A stretch of DNA of 64,000 bases from Acidulodesulfobacterium sp021802425 (GTDB taxonomy: Bacteria > SZUA-79 > Acidulodesulfobacterales > Acidulodesulfobacteraceae). The notes below the pieces were generated by a model. The model was not told the origin of the DNA. It searched no databases and was given only the letters and a program-made list of their open reading frames with translations. A program made the position numbers and the translations under genes. Shown here piece after piece: positions 8,372 to 16,642 of the stretch. The stretch spans positions 1 to 64,000 of the forward strand of contig JAJZXJ010000007.1 in the NCBI GenBank assembly GCA_021802425.1. The letters are read 5' to 3'. Within the stretch, counting starts at the first letter, position 1, and every line of letters begins with the position of its first letter.

Positions 8372-9754
8372 TTAGAAAGGGCTTTCGAGAATGTAAATCT
8401 TGTTGTTCTTGTATTTAAACAGGTACAGTCCTTTTTTAAACCTGTTGCCGTTTAAACGGCTGATGCCGCACACACCTTTGTACGACTTAACGCGTAAAAT
8501 AGAACCGTAAAACGCAATGCCGTTAATATCTTTGTCCGGCAGGTTCTGTAACTGCCCCAAGCCTAAAGGCAGGGAACCGCCGCCGCTAATCGCCGCCGCC
8601 CCCGGGCGGGGAAGTTTCTCCGCCGCCTTAATCAATATCCCTCCGATATCGTAACCTTCGGCGCTGAGTATATTAGGCATTTTCCCATAATATTTTTTAT
8701 ACGCCGCATCGAATTTTTTAACGACGCCGTTGTCGTCATACTTAAAAAACCCGTTGGGAAAAATTGCGCCTTGCATATAAAATCCGTACTTTTCTACAAA
8801 CGATTGCGAATCAAGCGAACTTAAGCCGAATATAGGAAACCCGTCAATATTATAATACATAAGCTGTGTCAAAATCAGCTCAAGCTTTGAGGGGCTTCCT
8901 ATTACAAAAAGACCTTTAAAAGGGATGGTCGGTTTTGCCTTTGTTATGCCGTGCATAAGGTCGTAAGGGGTAACCCCGAGTTGCGCCTCCTCGGCTTTTG
9001 TTAAATGACCCTGTTCGACATTATGAAACCGGACGATTGAATTGAAATTATTAAAAAAATCGACCGTTTTGGAATCGTATGCGGCCGTATTTAAAATATT
9101 AATGCCGTATCTCAAAGAATAATGCCTTATATATGCAAGGATTTTTTCTCCGTAGCCGCCGTAAGGATATATGACCGAAATAGAATTTATACCGGCGTAC
9201 GCGGCGTATTTAATTTCCGTTTTCATCTCCTGCTTTAAAGTCATGCCGTAACCGAAAACAAACGGCGAAATATCTTCTTTGGCTGCAAGCGGAGAGGGCG
9301 TTATTACGGGAATTTTAAATTTAACGGAATTATGCGCAAAATATTTTAATTGCCCCGCAAAAATCGGGCCGACCACGGCGCTTATTCCCTTTTTTGCCAG
9401 GGAGCCAAATATATAACCGATGTTAGTTCTGCCGGCATTTGCCGGTAAATTTACGATTACATACCTTATTTTTGAACCGTCGGGATTATTTGAGCTAAGC
9501 AGCAAACCGTTTATAAACTGTTTGCTAAAATAAGCAAACCTCCCTTCGGTTGGAAGCAGCACGGCAATTTTTATTGTTCTGCCTTTACCTGAAATATTTT
9601 TATCGTAAGCCGTATTTCCGTAAGACGGCAGAGGCGCAACGGCGATGGATAATAAAGGGGCTAGAACGGCAAGGCAGATTAACAAAAACCGAAATAATTT
9701 ATTCTTCGCTTTCGCTTTTATAAAGATAAAACCCGTTGTCATTTTCATAAACAA
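8372..9754 (-). CDS. Periplasmic branched-chain amino acid-binding-like protein (type 1 periplasmic binding fold)
   Basis: Exported protein, 460 aa. The N-terminal positively charged region and hydrophobic stretch (FRFLLICLAVLAPLLSIAV, about residues 21-39) look like a signal peptide. The mature part starts with IKIAVLLPTEGRFAYFSKQFINGL, typical of Leu/Ile/Val-binding proteins and of penicillin-binding-protein activators (LpoA/LppC type), both of which share this fold. No ABC permease or ATPase genes are adjacent, so a stand-alone sensor or cell-wall role is as likely as transport. The gene is convergent with the LRV gene. Confidence 0.72.
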   Translation of the reverse strand: MFMKMTTGFIFIKAKAKNKLFRFLLICLAVLAPLLSIAVAPLPSYGNTAYDKNISGKGRTIKIAVLLPTEGRFAYFSKQFINGLLLSSNNPDGSKIRYVIVNLPANAGRTNIGYIFGSLAKKGISAVVGPIFAGQLKYFAHNSVKFKIPVITPSPLAAKEDISPFVFGYGMTLKQEMKTEIKYAAYAGINSISVIYPYGGYGEKILAYIRHYSLRYGINILNTAAYDSKTVDFFNNFNSIVRFHNVEQGHLTKAEEAQLGVTPYDLMHGITKAKPTIPFKGLFVIGSPSKLELILTQLMYYNIDGFPIFGLSSLDSQSFVEKYGFYMQGAIFPNGFFKYDDNGVVKKFDAAYKKYYGKMPNILSAEGYDIGGILIKAAEKLPRPGAAAISGGGSLPLGLGQLQNLPDKDINGIAFYGSILRVKSYKGVCGISRLNGNRFKKGLYLFKYKNNKIYILESPF

Positions 9755-9846
9755 AAAATCATTTTAATTTTTTTTATTTTATCATATTATTTAAATAAAT
9801 TACAGAGAAAGATTTCAAAAAATTTCAGATATAAAAACCCGCGCAC

Positions 9847-10899
9847 ATGCTTATGACGGACGAAAAAGATTACCGGCAGGACGAAAGCCCGCCATATTTT
9901 AATTACAGGATAATACTGAAGGCTAAGGCGGAAGGATATATAAAAAAAATCCAGGATAATTGCGATATTACAGTGAGCGATTTCAAAAATTCCGTCTTTT
10001 ACCGTAAGTTTGCGGAAAAGGTCTCGGGCGAAATCGCCGCATTGAATAAACACCGCATAAAACCTGTTCAAACAACCCGTTTAATAAAAAATTGCGGAAA
10101 AAATTCTTTTACTCCCGCACTCCCGCAATTTTTGCATATCTATGACCCGCTCAACATTTTCAATATAAACATAAAGCCGCCTAAGTGTCTATTTTTGACA
10201 TCGTCCAGATTCAAAGACGCTAAAATTTATAGGCCGGGCGAAAGCGTATTGAAAGATTTCAAAGACTATTATGCCGGAACCGGCAATACAAAAAGGGCTT
10301 TTATTTGCATTGGAACAAACAGCGAGGCCGAAATCGAATTTATAAAGAAATTTGACGGATCTCCGCTGCCGATAATCCTGCCGCATTATTCGCTTCTTAA
10401 TTCCGGCGCCTCGAATAAACTGCCTCCGGCTTCAAGTTTTGATTTTAAAAATATTTTGCAGATTTCCGCGTTAGACCCGTTTTCGAAAAATTCAAAATAC
10501 GGATTCGCCTTAAGAAATAACCTTGCTTTTCATTTATCGGAAGAAATGGCTATATTGTATCTGTCGGAGAAGAGTTCATTGTTAAGCGTTATGAAAAAAT
10601 TTAAAGATGCGGGCAAACCGGTAAAGATTTTTGAAGGGGAACGGCATGCTAAAGGTATTCATAATAATTTAACCCTGCCCGGCAACAATGCGTCCAAAAA
10701 TAAAACGGAATACAGCCCTATTCAGGAATTTATATTAAAAACTTTGGAAAAAGAAAATATAACTATTGACAATTTAATAAAACTAAGCAATATTAAGTTT
10801 AATATTAACTCAAACGAAATTCTTAAGAATGTCTCGATGCTCGAGATGAATTCGGAAATAGAAAGATTCCCCGGCGGGGTTATTAAAAAATCAAATTAA
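9847..10899 (+). CDS. Highly divergent DprA/Smf-like protein
   Basis: 350 aa, tentatively DprA-related on three grounds. Its position directly before topA is a common place for dprA. The middle segment (SALDPFSKNSKYGFALRNNLAFHLSEEMAILYLSEKSS) parallels the DprA stretch 'SEYPPG..P...FP.RNRIIAGLS...LVVEA...SG'. The C terminus (ILKNVSMLEMNSEIERFPGGVIKK) resembles the DprA winged-helix end 'LLELELAGLVRRLPGG'. The first half lacks the usual 'VGSR..S.YG' and 'SGxAxGID' Rossmann motifs, so DNA and RecA-loading activity cannot be assumed. If the identification holds, it is a degenerate member of the natural-transformation factor family. Confidence 0.55.
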   Translation: MLMTDEKDYRQDESPPYFNYRIILKAKAEGYIKKIQDNCDITVSDFKNSVFYRKFAEKVSGEIAALNKHRIKPVQTTRLIKNCGKNSFTPALPQFLHIYDPLNIFNINIKPPKCLFLTSSRFKDAKIYRPGESVLKDFKDYYAGTGNTKRAFICIGTNSEAEIEFIKKFDGSPLPIILPHYSLLNSGASNKLPPASSFDFKNILQISALDPFSKNSKYGFALRNNLAFHLSEEMAILYLSEKSSLLSVMKKFKDAGKPVKIFEGERHAKGIHNNLTLPGNNASKNKTEYSPIQEFILKTLEKENITIDNLIKLSNIKFNINSNEILKNVSMLEMNSEIERFPGGVIKKSN

Positions 10900-10922
10900 A
10901 TTAAAAATAATACTAAAACTTT

Positions 10923-13298
10923 ATGAAAAATCTTGTACTTGTCGAATCTCCATCGAAAGCGCACACTATAAATAAATATCTGGGCGAGGATTTTATAGTT
11001 AAGGCTACGGTCGGGCATATTAAAAATTTACCCAAAAACACCCTCGGCGTCGATATAAAAAACGACTTCGAACCCAAATATGAAATTATAAAAGGCAAAG
11101 AAAAAACCATCGAAGAAATTAAAAAAATAGCAAAAAATGTGGAAACCGTATATCTTGCGGCAGACCCCGACAGGGAGGGTGAAGCTATAGCATGGAATAT
11201 TAAAGAAATCATCGATACCATTAAAGGCAAAAAACCTGATGTGAAAAGGGTTCTTTTTAACGAAATAACAAAAGACGCTATAAAAAATGCTATAAAAAAT
11301 CCTACTTCTTTGAATGAGCCAATGTATGAATCCCAAAAAGCAAGGAGAATTTTAGACAGGCTCGTCGGCTATAATCTCAGCCCGTTTTTATGGGAAAAGG
11401 TGCGCAGAGGACTTTCGGCGGGCAGGGTTCAATCGGTCGCTTTATATTTGATTGCCGAAAGGGAAAAGGAAATAAGGGGTTTTAAAAAAGAAGAGTTTTG
11501 GACCGTAACCGCGCTTTTTGATATAAAAGAAAATAAAATCATAAGCATAGAGTGCGAACTTTTTAAAATTAACGGAAAAGAACCTAAAATCAAAAACGAG
11601 GAAGAGGTTTCGGGATTAAAAGAAAAACTATTAAAAACGGATAACTATAAAATAGAGGAGATAGGCAAAAAACAATCGTCCAGAAAGCCTCCTCTTCCGC
11701 TTATTACAAGCACGCTCCAGCAGGAAGCCGCTAAAATTTTGAGATTTCCCGTTAAAAAAACAATGACGATAGCCCAGAAGCTTTATGAAGGAGTGGAACT
11801 GGGGACGGTGGAAGGGGTAAGCAATAAACCGTTAGGTCCGGTCGGCCTTATAACTTATATGAGAACGGATTCGACCAGAATATCAGGGATGTCCGCCGCC
11901 GCGGCCAAAAATTTTATAGAAAATTCATTCGGTAAAGAATATTTAAACAAAAACGAATTTAATAAAGGAAAGGGGAAAGCAGGGAAGATACAGGACGCAC
12001 ACGAAGCAATAAGGCCTACCGATGTTTTATTGACGCCTAAAAAAATTAAAGAATATCTAACCCCTGACGAATACAAACTATATAATCTAATATGGACTTA
12101 TTTCGTGGCCTCGCTTATGAGCGAAAGCATATACGACCAATACAGCATAGTTATAAAGGGCATCTATAACATATCGGAGGCGCCCGCCCATCGAAGCGGC
12201 GCTTTGATGAGCGCCGGAGATGCGCAAGCCGATAAAAATACCGCATATACCTTTAAAACGACGGAGAGTGTTTTAAATTTTGACGGATTCCAAAAAGTAA
12301 TAAATGAATCTGCGGTTGGCACAAGTTCAAATATTAAAGCCAAATCTGACGGCGAAGGGCTGGAAGATGCCGAAGAATCCCGTAGTTCCATATTAAAAAT
12401 TTTTGCGCTTCTTACGAAAGGCGACCCTGCCGATATAAAAAAGGTTGATACTTTTCAGCATTTTACTTCACCTCCGCCCAGATACACCGAGGCGACATTA
12501 GTAAAAGCCTTAGACGAAAACGGCATCGGCAGGCCGTCCACATATCAAAGCATCATTGCAAACATCAAAAATAAAGATTATGTGGCTATGACGACGGAAT
12601 CGGCGGATGCCTCAAAAAAAGGCGGTTCCACGCAAAAGTTTAAGCCTACCGAATTGGGAATGACGGTTTCGGATATTTTAAAAGCAGGTTTTTCCGATAT
12701 CGTAGATTTAAAATTTACGGCAAATATGGAAGCGAAACTTGACGGGATCGAAAAGGGAGCAATGAGCAGGAAAGAGCTGCTGGCAAATTTTTACGACAAA
12801 TTTATGAAAAGCTTTGGCGCCGCCAAAATGAACATTAAAAACATAAAGGGAACTTCGGAACCCACGGATATAATTTGCGAAAAATGCGGGAAACCGATGG
12901 TAATAAAGATGGGGAGGTTCGGCAAGTTTCTGGCCTGCAGCGGATACCCCGAATGCAAAAACACTAAAGAGATTCCAAAAGAAAATGCAGAAGGCGGCGC
13001 GCATGCGGATGAGACAGATGAAATATGCGAGAAATGCGGAAAACCGATGGTAATAAAAACCGGCAGATACGGCAAATTCCTTTCTTGCAGCGGATACCCC
13101 GAATGCAAAAATATAAAACCTATACCCGTTAAGCATAATAAATCCAAAATTCCCTGCCCAACCGGGTGCGGCGGCTATTTAGTCGAAAAGCGGACAAAAA
13201 AAGGCCGAAAATTTTACGGATGCTCTAATTATCCAAAATGCGATTACGCGGCATGGACATTGCCAAAACCGGCGGAAGGCGAGAAATCTTCCGACTAA
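10923..13298 (+). CDS. topA: DNA topoisomerase I
   Basis: Type IA topoisomerase that relaxes negative supercoils, 791 aa. The Toprim domain begins at the N terminus (LVESPSKAHTINKYLG) and contains the acidic DPDREGEAIAW motif. The catalytic Tyr312 sits in LITYMRTDSTRIS. Three C-terminal zinc ribbons are visible. Two are near-identical (CEKCGKPMVIK...CSGYPEC), and the third is CPTGCGGYLVEK...CSNYPKC. An unusual Ala/Ser-rich insertion (about residues 415-485) lies before the 'DTFQHFTSPPPRYTEATLVKAL' hinge region. It begins 23 bases after the dprA-like gene and is probably cotranscribed with it. Confidence 0.97.
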   Translation: MKNLVLVESPSKAHTINKYLGEDFIVKATVGHIKNLPKNTLGVDIKNDFEPKYEIIKGKEKTIEEIKKIAKNVETVYLAADPDREGEAIAWNIKEIIDTIKGKKPDVKRVLFNEITKDAIKNAIKNPTSLNEPMYESQKARRILDRLVGYNLSPFLWEKVRRGLSAGRVQSVALYLIAEREKEIRGFKKEEFWTVTALFDIKENKIISIECELFKINGKEPKIKNEEEVSGLKEKLLKTDNYKIEEIGKKQSSRKPPLPLITSTLQQEAAKILRFPVKKTMTIAQKLYEGVELGTVEGVSNKPLGPVGLITYMRTDSTRISGMSAAAAKNFIENSFGKEYLNKNEFNKGKGKAGKIQDAHEAIRPTDVLLTPKKIKEYLTPDEYKLYNLIWTYFVASLMSESIYDQYSIVIKGIYNISEAPAHRSGALMSAGDAQADKNTAYTFKTTESVLNFDGFQKVINESAVGTSSNIKAKSDGEGLEDAEESRSSILKIFALLTKGDPADIKKVDTFQHFTSPPPRYTEATLVKALDENGIGRPSTYQSIIANIKNKDYVAMTTESADASKKGGSTQKFKPTELGMTVSDILKAGFSDIVDLKFTANMEAKLDGIEKGAMSRKELLANFYDKFMKSFGAAKMNIKNIKGTSEPTDIICEKCGKPMVIKMGRFGKFLACSGYPECKNTKEIPKENAEGGAHADETDEICEKCGKPMVIKTGRYGKFLSCSGYPECKNIKPIPVKHNKSKIPCPTGCGGYLVEKRTKKGRKFYGCSNYPKCDYAAWTLPKPAEGEKSSD

Positions 13299-13308
13299 AT
13301 TAATAGAA

Positions 13309-13890
13309 TTACCGTATCAGGTGATATTCATTTAATAGCGGGATTAATTTTTGAACGGGCAGTCCTAAAACATTTTCAAAAGAGCCTGCGTATGACTCCA
13401 CAATCCCGTTATCATCTTGAATTCCATAACTTCCCGCCTTATCAAACGGGGGATATTTATTCAGATAATTTTTTATCTCGTTGTTATTTAACGGTTTTAC
13501 CTTGACGAAGGTTTTATCGTAAGCGGTTCTATAAACATTTTTAAGCTTGTTGAACAGGCTAACGCCTGTGTAAACCTCATGGGTTTTGCCTGAAAGTTCT
13601 TTTATCGTATTAAAGGCATCGTCAAAGTCTTTGGGTTTGCCGTAAACCGTTCCGTTCAGGCATATAACGGTATCGGAGCCTATTATAAAGTTATCGGGAT
13701 AGTCTTCCTGCAAACTTTCCGCCTTCTTTAACGCAAGATCCTGAACAAAACGGCCGAGGGGCACGCTTCCGTCAAACTGCGGTTCCACTTGAAGCCTGTG
13801 ATTTACGACAATAAAACACGCGCCTAATTGTTTAAGCAGAAATATTCTTCTTTCCGAAGACGATGCCAGTATTACCGGTTTTTTTATAAT
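13309..13890 (-). CDS. maf: Maf-like nucleotide pyrophosphatase, apparently starting at AUU
   Basis: Nucleoside-triphosphate pyrophosphatase of the Maf/YhdE family, thought to clear non-canonical nucleotides. The conserved family N terminus KKPVILASSSERR is encoded upstream of the first ordinary start codon in frame (GTG at 13788), so the gene must begin further out. Between that motif and the upstream in-frame stop there is no ATG, GTG or TTG. An AAGG sequence followed by six bases precedes an ATT at 13888-13890, giving a 193-residue protein of normal family length; ATA at 13885-13887 is the alternative. Further motifs are GSDTVICLNG and KPKDFDDAFN. It is convergent with topA. Confidence 0.8.
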   Translation of the reverse strand: MIKKPVILASSSERRIFLLKQLGACFIVVNHRLQVEPQFDGSVPLGRFVQDLALKKAESLQEDYPDNFIIGSDTVICLNGTVYGKPKDFDDAFNTIKELSGKTHEVYTGVSLFNKLKNVYRTAYDKTFVKVKPLNNNEIKNYLNKYPPFDKAGSYGIQDDNGIVESYAGSFENVLGLPVQKLIPLLNEYHLIR

Positions 13891-13931
13891 ATTCCACCTT
13901 AGGTTAATTTATTATCTTATTTATTATGTTA

Positions 13932-14648
13932 TTATGCGGACTTAGCTTTCAGGGGACGACTTCCGAATATTACGGTTCCAAGCCTTATTATAGTTGCGCC
14001 CTCCTCAATAGCTGCCTCAAAATCGCCCGATGTTCCCATCGAAAGGGTCGAAAGTTTTTCTTTATAAATACCTTTATCGTTTATATCCTTAAGAAGTTCC
14101 CTTAAAGACTTAAAATATTTTCTATTATTTTTTTCCAAAGGCGGCATCGCCATAAGACCTTTTAGCCGGAGTCCCTGAAATTTATTTATTTCTTTGACCA
14201 AATTATATGTTTCATCTATTGTTGCGCCGTTTTTGGTCTTTTCGCAGGCAAGGTTTACCTCGATTAAAATATCCGTAACGATATTTTGGGAAACCGAGCG
14301 GTTTTCAACGGCTTTCGCAAGCGGGACGCTGTCAACGGAATGAATTAAATCGACCTTTCCCGTTATATATTTAACCTTATTTTTTTGAAGATGCCCTATG
14401 ATATGCCAGCGAAGGTCTTTATAGCCCGCAAGCAACTCAAACTTGGACAAAAACTCCTGAACATAGTTTTCCCCGAAAACCTTTATGCCGCAGTTAAACG
14501 CTTCCAGAATCTCCCCTGGGCTTCTCGTTTTGGACGCCGCCAAAATCGTTATATCCGAAAAATCGCGGCCGCTTTTTACGGCGGCGGTTTTTACTTTTTC
14601 ATTTATATTTTTTATATTATCCGCTATTGCAAGAGAAGATTCCGGCAT
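13932..14648 (-). CDS. YggS/PLPBP family pyridoxal-phosphate homeostasis protein
   Basis: Single-domain alanine-racemase-fold protein, 238 aa, that binds PLP but has no known catalytic reaction; family members buffer free PLP and affect amino acid metabolism. The PLP-lysine lies in TILAASKTRSPGEI, followed by the family motif GENYVQEF, HIIGHLQKNK and the C-terminal LSMGTSGDFEAAI with the phosphate-binding Gly/Ser cluster. It starts 3 bases after the proC stop codon, the common yggS-proC pairing, which supports joint transcription. Confidence 0.93.
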   Translation of the reverse strand: MPESSLAIADNIKNINEKVKTAAVKSGRDFSDITILAASKTRSPGEILEAFNCGIKVFGENYVQEFLSKFELLAGYKDLRWHIIGHLQKNKVKYITGKVDLIHSVDSVPLAKAVENRSVSQNIVTDILIEVNLACEKTKNGATIDETYNLVKEINKFQGLRLKGLMAMPPLEKNNRKYFKSLRELLKDINDKGIYKEKLSTLSMGTSGDFEAAIEEGATIIRLGTVIFGSRPLKAKSA

Positions 14649-14651
14649 TTT

Positions 14652-15503
14652 TTAAAGCAGCCCCTTTGCCCTCAAATACGCCGCATTTACGGCCGAGTCC
14701 AAAACATATTTAATTCTTCCTTCTTCTAACTTTGCAAGTCCGTAAGCCGTCGTGCCGCCCGGGGATGTTACCATATCTTTAAGGTCTTTTGTGGAAGATT
14801 TCGAAAATTCCGGAGCGTCTAACAGAACAGCCGAACCAAGAAGCGTTTGAATCGACAAAGTCCTTGCCGCATTCCTCGGAAGGCCAAGTTTAACCCCCGC
14901 CTCGATAAGCCCTTCGGCAATTAAAAAAACATACGCGGGACCGCTCCCGCTTAAAGCGGTTACCGCATCAAAATATTTCTCCTCGATAACCAAAACCTTT
15001 GAGGAGGTTTCCAATATTTCGGTTGCTATTTTTATATCTTCATCCGAAACATAATTATTGTAACACACCGCGCTCACCCCCTTTCCCACTAAGGAATTTA
15101 TGTTCGGCATAATTCTGAATATTTTTATCGGGAAAATATTTTTCAGCGTCCGGTTGAAAACCTCTTCCATAAAGTCAACCTTAACCCCGCCCGCCATCGA
15201 AATAAACATCGGAAAATTTCTGCTATTTTTAAAACCGTTCAAGGCCTGAGCGGAAACCTCGAGCACGCTTTCCACGGAATAGGGTTTGACGGCAATAAAA
15301 ACTACATCGCAATTTTCGATAACCTCTCCTATGCTATTCAGCGGATTTACTCTCAAGGTATCCCTGACAAAATTTGCCCGTTCGGCATCGGTATCGTAAA
15401 TCAAAATTTCCGCATCGGGCTTTACGCTAACCATTCCCTTAATAAGCCCGTAAGCCATATTTCCTGCACCTATAAAACCTATAACTCTGTTTTCTAACGA
15501 CAT
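14652..15503 (-). CDS. proC: Pyrroline-5-carboxylate reductase
   Basis: Final enzyme of proline synthesis, reducing 1-pyrroline-5-carboxylate with NAD(P)H in the cytosol. 283 aa, normal length. N-terminal dinucleotide-binding motif GFIGAGNMAYGLIKG (about residues 9-23), central VIFIAVKPYSV, and the family signature near the C terminus, TALSGSGPAYVFLIAEGLIEAGV followed by MVTSPGGTTAYGL. An SD-like GAGG precedes the ATG. It is the first gene of the proC-yggS unit; the upstream 470 bases contain no other gene. Confidence 0.95.
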   Translation of the reverse strand: MSLENRVIGFIGAGNMAYGLIKGMVSVKPDAEILIYDTDAERANFVRDTLRVNPLNSIGEVIENCDVVFIAVKPYSVESVLEVSAQALNGFKNSRNFPMFISMAGGVKVDFMEEVFNRTLKNIFPIKIFRIMPNINSLVGKGVSAVCYNNYVSDEDIKIATEILETSSKVLVIEEKYFDAVTALSGSGPAYVFLIAEGLIEAGVKLGLPRNAARTLSIQTLLGSAVLLDAPEFSKSSTKDLKDMVTSPGGTTAYGLAKLEEGRIKYVLDSAVNAAYLRAKGLL

Positions 15504-15973
15504 TTTCCCTCCTCAACTTTGGAAGTTATTTATAAACTATGCTGCGCTTTAAAGTCATCTTCTCGAACATTTTTACCGTATTATACATCAAATCGGATAT
15601 ATTTGACACACCATAATTTTCATGATAGACTAAAATGCAGTTGTTAAAATGTTATATATTTTATTGCATCTTCTTCTATTGGTCTTTGAAAATTAACATT
15701 CATTGTAAATTTAAGTAAGAATGTTAATTTCTACGCAATTTAGTTTTTGCTCCGGCTATGGGCTATGTATCCACCGATAATAATCTCTTATGGCGAGAGG
15801 CGCTTTATATGCAATTTTCCATAAAGAATTACTTTACCGCTATTAATTTTTACCGTTACGATATTTTTCTTTTTCTTTTTTATCGTATGCTTGCCGCATA
15901 ATTATAATACATATCCGTTAAGTTAATCAAACTTAAATCTAACTAATTCTAACCAATTCAATGGAGGTTCAAA
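15504..15973. other. 470-bp gap with one strong hairpin
   Basis: No plausible gene is visible on either strand. The only clear structure is a perfect 12-bp inverted repeat at 15690-15701 and 15719-15730 (AAATTAACATTC and its complement) with a 17-base loop. It lies about 250 bases before the secreted Pro-rich protein gene and about 190 bases upstream of proC. It could be a regulator site or part of an unrecognised small RNA. No T-run follows, so terminator function is doubtful. The rest of the gap shows nothing I can name. Confidence 0.5.
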
Positions 15974-16519
15974 ATGAAGCTATTTATTTACTTAATTGCT
16001 TTGATGTCGCTTTTGGCATTTAGCATAAATGCTAATGCTAATTTGTTAAATTCGCAGGGGCAAGCGCCGATGCCCCCTGCAAGTCCCCATTCTTCAAGTC
16101 AGTATGCTCCGCCGCAGCCTGATAACCGGACATATGCTCCGCCTGCTACTAACGCGCCTTCCATTAATAATGCCAATAAGCCGGCAAAGTTATATGTAAG
16201 CCCTGCTAAGATTAAGGCCGTTAAAAAAGTGGTGTCGAAAGCGGTCAATGCTCTGGCAAAAAAAAATTATACCAAATTCATTAAAACATCCTCGCCCGCA
16301 TTTAAAAGCATCGTAAGCAAAGCCAGCTTCGATAAAGTTTCAAACTCTCTAAATAATAAATTACAATTAAAAAACGGCTACGATATTAAATACTTGGTTG
16401 CATTAAAACAAGCGGGGCTTAAGTTTTATATGTGGAAATTAATGCTGAAAAGCGGAAAAGCCGTATATATTAAAACCGTAATTCAAAATAATAAAATTGC
16501 GGGAATGTCCTTTCTGTAA
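15974..16519 (+). CDS. Secreted protein with Pro/Ala/Asn-rich linker, unknown function
   Basis: Not recognised. The 181-residue product has a clear Sec signal peptide (MKLFIYLIALMSLLAFSINANA, cleavage expected after ANA at about 22). A low-complexity linker rich in Pro, Ala, Ser, Tyr and Asn follows (about 25-75). The basic C-terminal domain (about 76-181) contains the repeated-looking segments IKAVKKVVSKAVNALAKKNY and ENGYDIKYLVAL-type sequence. The general plan (linker plus small alpha/beta domain ending in IAGMSFL) resembles periplasmic DUF3887/DUF4019-like proteins, but this is only an impression. GGAGG lies 7 bases before the ATG. Confidence 0.7.
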   Translation: MKLFIYLIALMSLLAFSINANANLLNSQGQAPMPPASPHSSSQYAPPQPDNRTYAPPATNAPSINNANKPAKLYVSPAKIKAVKKVVSKAVNALAKKNYTKFIKTSSPAFKSIVSKASFDKVSNSLNNKLQLKNGYDIKYLVALKQAGLKFYMWKLMLKSGKAVYIKTVIQNNKIAGMSFL

Positions 16520-16541
16520 TCGAGGTAATAGAGATGTTTAC

Positions 16542-16585
16542 CTATCGCGTACCATCTAAACAAGCACAAGTACCGTACGCGATAG
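16542..16585. repeat. 11-bp inverted repeat after the secreted-protein gene
   Basis: CTATCGCGTAC at 16542-16552 and its exact complement at 16575-16585, separated by 22 bases, lie in the gap between two convergent genes. The position fits a transcription terminator, but no T-run follows on either strand. It abuts the short isochorismatase-like remnant at 16596-16631. Confidence 0.45.
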
Positions 16586-16642
16586 ATTGCCGTTGCGTGC
16601 AAAATCCGCGGTTGACGGCATCCATTGCTAAGGTACAAAATA

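Noticed and set aside
12791..13147. Minus-strand ORFs with repeated 'HSGYPLQ' segments opposite topA
   Set aside because: The repetition is the reverse reading of the duplicated zinc-ribbon codons of topA.
16542..16585. Rho-independent terminator
   Set aside because: The stem is strong but the loop is 22 bases and no T-run follows on either strand, so it is listed only as an inverted repeat.
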